Assembly: GCA_000750105.3 (NCBI GenBank)
Contig: JPHH03000008.1
Span: forward strand, 496,001-560,000
Source of the DNA: Tolypocladium sp. Sup5 PDA-1
Lineage: Eukaryota; Ascomycota; Sordariomycetes; Hypocreales; Ophiocordycipitaceae
DNA length: 64,000 nt
Reading direction: 5' to 3'
Part shown: positions 63,755 to 64,000 of the stretch, piece by piece
Numbering within the stretch: the stretch's first letter is position 1
How the letters are laid out: every line of letters starts with the position of its first letter
The notes under the pieces: model-generated
The model's database searches: none
What the model was told of the DNA's origin: nothing
What the model saw: only the letters and a program-made list of their open reading frames with translations
Position numbers and translations under genes: made by a program

Positions 63755-64000
63755 CTACAGCTCCTCCAGCTTCCTCAGGATGGCGGGCACAGACTTGGGC
63801 GACGTATTCCCCAGCTCCGTGACCACGACCGAGATAAACTTGTCCCTTGTGGTATCAAACAGCAGCCGGAAGCCCTCGTCCGTGCTCCTCTCCGGGTCGA
63901 TCTCGTTGTAGGTGAGCGAGTCGATGGACACGCGCTCGGTGAAGTTGATGCTCTCGCACAGGGCCACCACCCGCAGGCCCATGTCCGTCGCGAGGGTGGC
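63755..64000 (-). CDS. eIF2B-family protein, C-terminus (partial; delta-subunit-like)
   Basis: The C-terminal 81 codons are visible; the gene continues beyond the window edge. The sequence LRVVALCESINFTERVSIDS, then YNEIDPE, FRLLFDTTR and FISVVVTELGNTSPKSVPAI matches the C-terminal Rossmann-like half of eIF2B alpha/beta/delta regulatory subunits; the VVVTELG..SVPAILR ending is closest to the delta type. eIF2B recycles eIF2-GDP and is the target of the integrated stress response. The short ILRKLEEL tail differs from the delta tails I know, so a related eIF2B-like paralogue is possible. Confidence 0.6.
   Translation of the reverse strand, partial: ATLATDMGLRVVALCESINFTERVSIDSLTYNEIDPERSTDEGFRLLFDTTRDKFISVVVTELGNTSPKSVPAILRKLEEL

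Overview
The window is nuclear DNA of a filamentous ascomycete, most likely a hypocrealean Sordariomycete. The evidence is the short GT-AG introns (about 48-108 nt), often with a visible CTAAC/CTGAC branch site, the GC-rich coding sequence, and lineage-typical families: a CFEM-type PTH11 receptor, the DUF3684 GHKL protein, Ugo1, and a calcineurin A with a Ser-Pro-rich insert. The genus is not determinable from the sequence. Gene models were built by hand by joining open frames at splice sites. Nearly all close in frame, and many needed exons far too short for an ORF scan.

Layout. 0-9.4 kb: CFEM/7TM receptor (+), membrane-anchored GH16 glucanase (-), DUF1772-like membrane protein (-), splicing factor Prp45 (-), p24 cargo receptor (-). 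9.7-15.5 kb: PhoD-like phosphatase (+), a broken arylsulfatase (+), rRNA-processing factor Rrp15 (+). 15.6-23.3 kb: ferredoxin Yah1 (-) head-to-head with Ugo1 (+), COMPASS subunit Shg1 with RS/RD repeats (+), triose-phosphate-type transporter (-). After a 2.6 kb gene-free stretch, 25.8-32.7 kb: membrane-anchored ubiquitin protease (-), trimethyllysine dioxygenase (+, ten exons), mannitol-dehydrogenase-like SDR (+). 33.9-41.2 kb: calcineurin A (+), methyltransferase (-), a single-pass CFEM protein (+), an orphan protein (+). 41.5-51.4 kb: proteasome chaperone PAC3 (-) head-to-head with DEAH helicase Dhr1/Ecm16 (+), a second SDR (+), Med6 (-) head-to-head with an MMTAG2-like protein (+), saccharopine dehydrogenase Lys1 (-). 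51.7-64 kb: a protein with six SANT-like repeats (+), a gene-poor stretch, a 1,778-residue GHKL-ATPase protein ending in an HELAH zincin-like motif (+), a small complex-I-like protein (+), and the C-terminus of an eIF2B-family protein (-).

Most genes are unlinked housekeeping functions (splicing, chromatin, transcription, ribosome biogenesis, mitochondria, secretion), several arranged as head-to-head pairs with short shared promoters. The accessory part is the receptor/glucanase end, the arylsulfatase relic, the second CFEM gene and the 51.4-57 kb block. The most interesting items are the GHKL/HELAH protein, the six-SANT orphan with its disrupted upstream frame, two 6-nt microexons, a strong hairpin upstream of lys1, and a lys1 product lacking a peroxisomal tail. 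No rRNA, tRNA, CRISPR or intact transposon was recognised.
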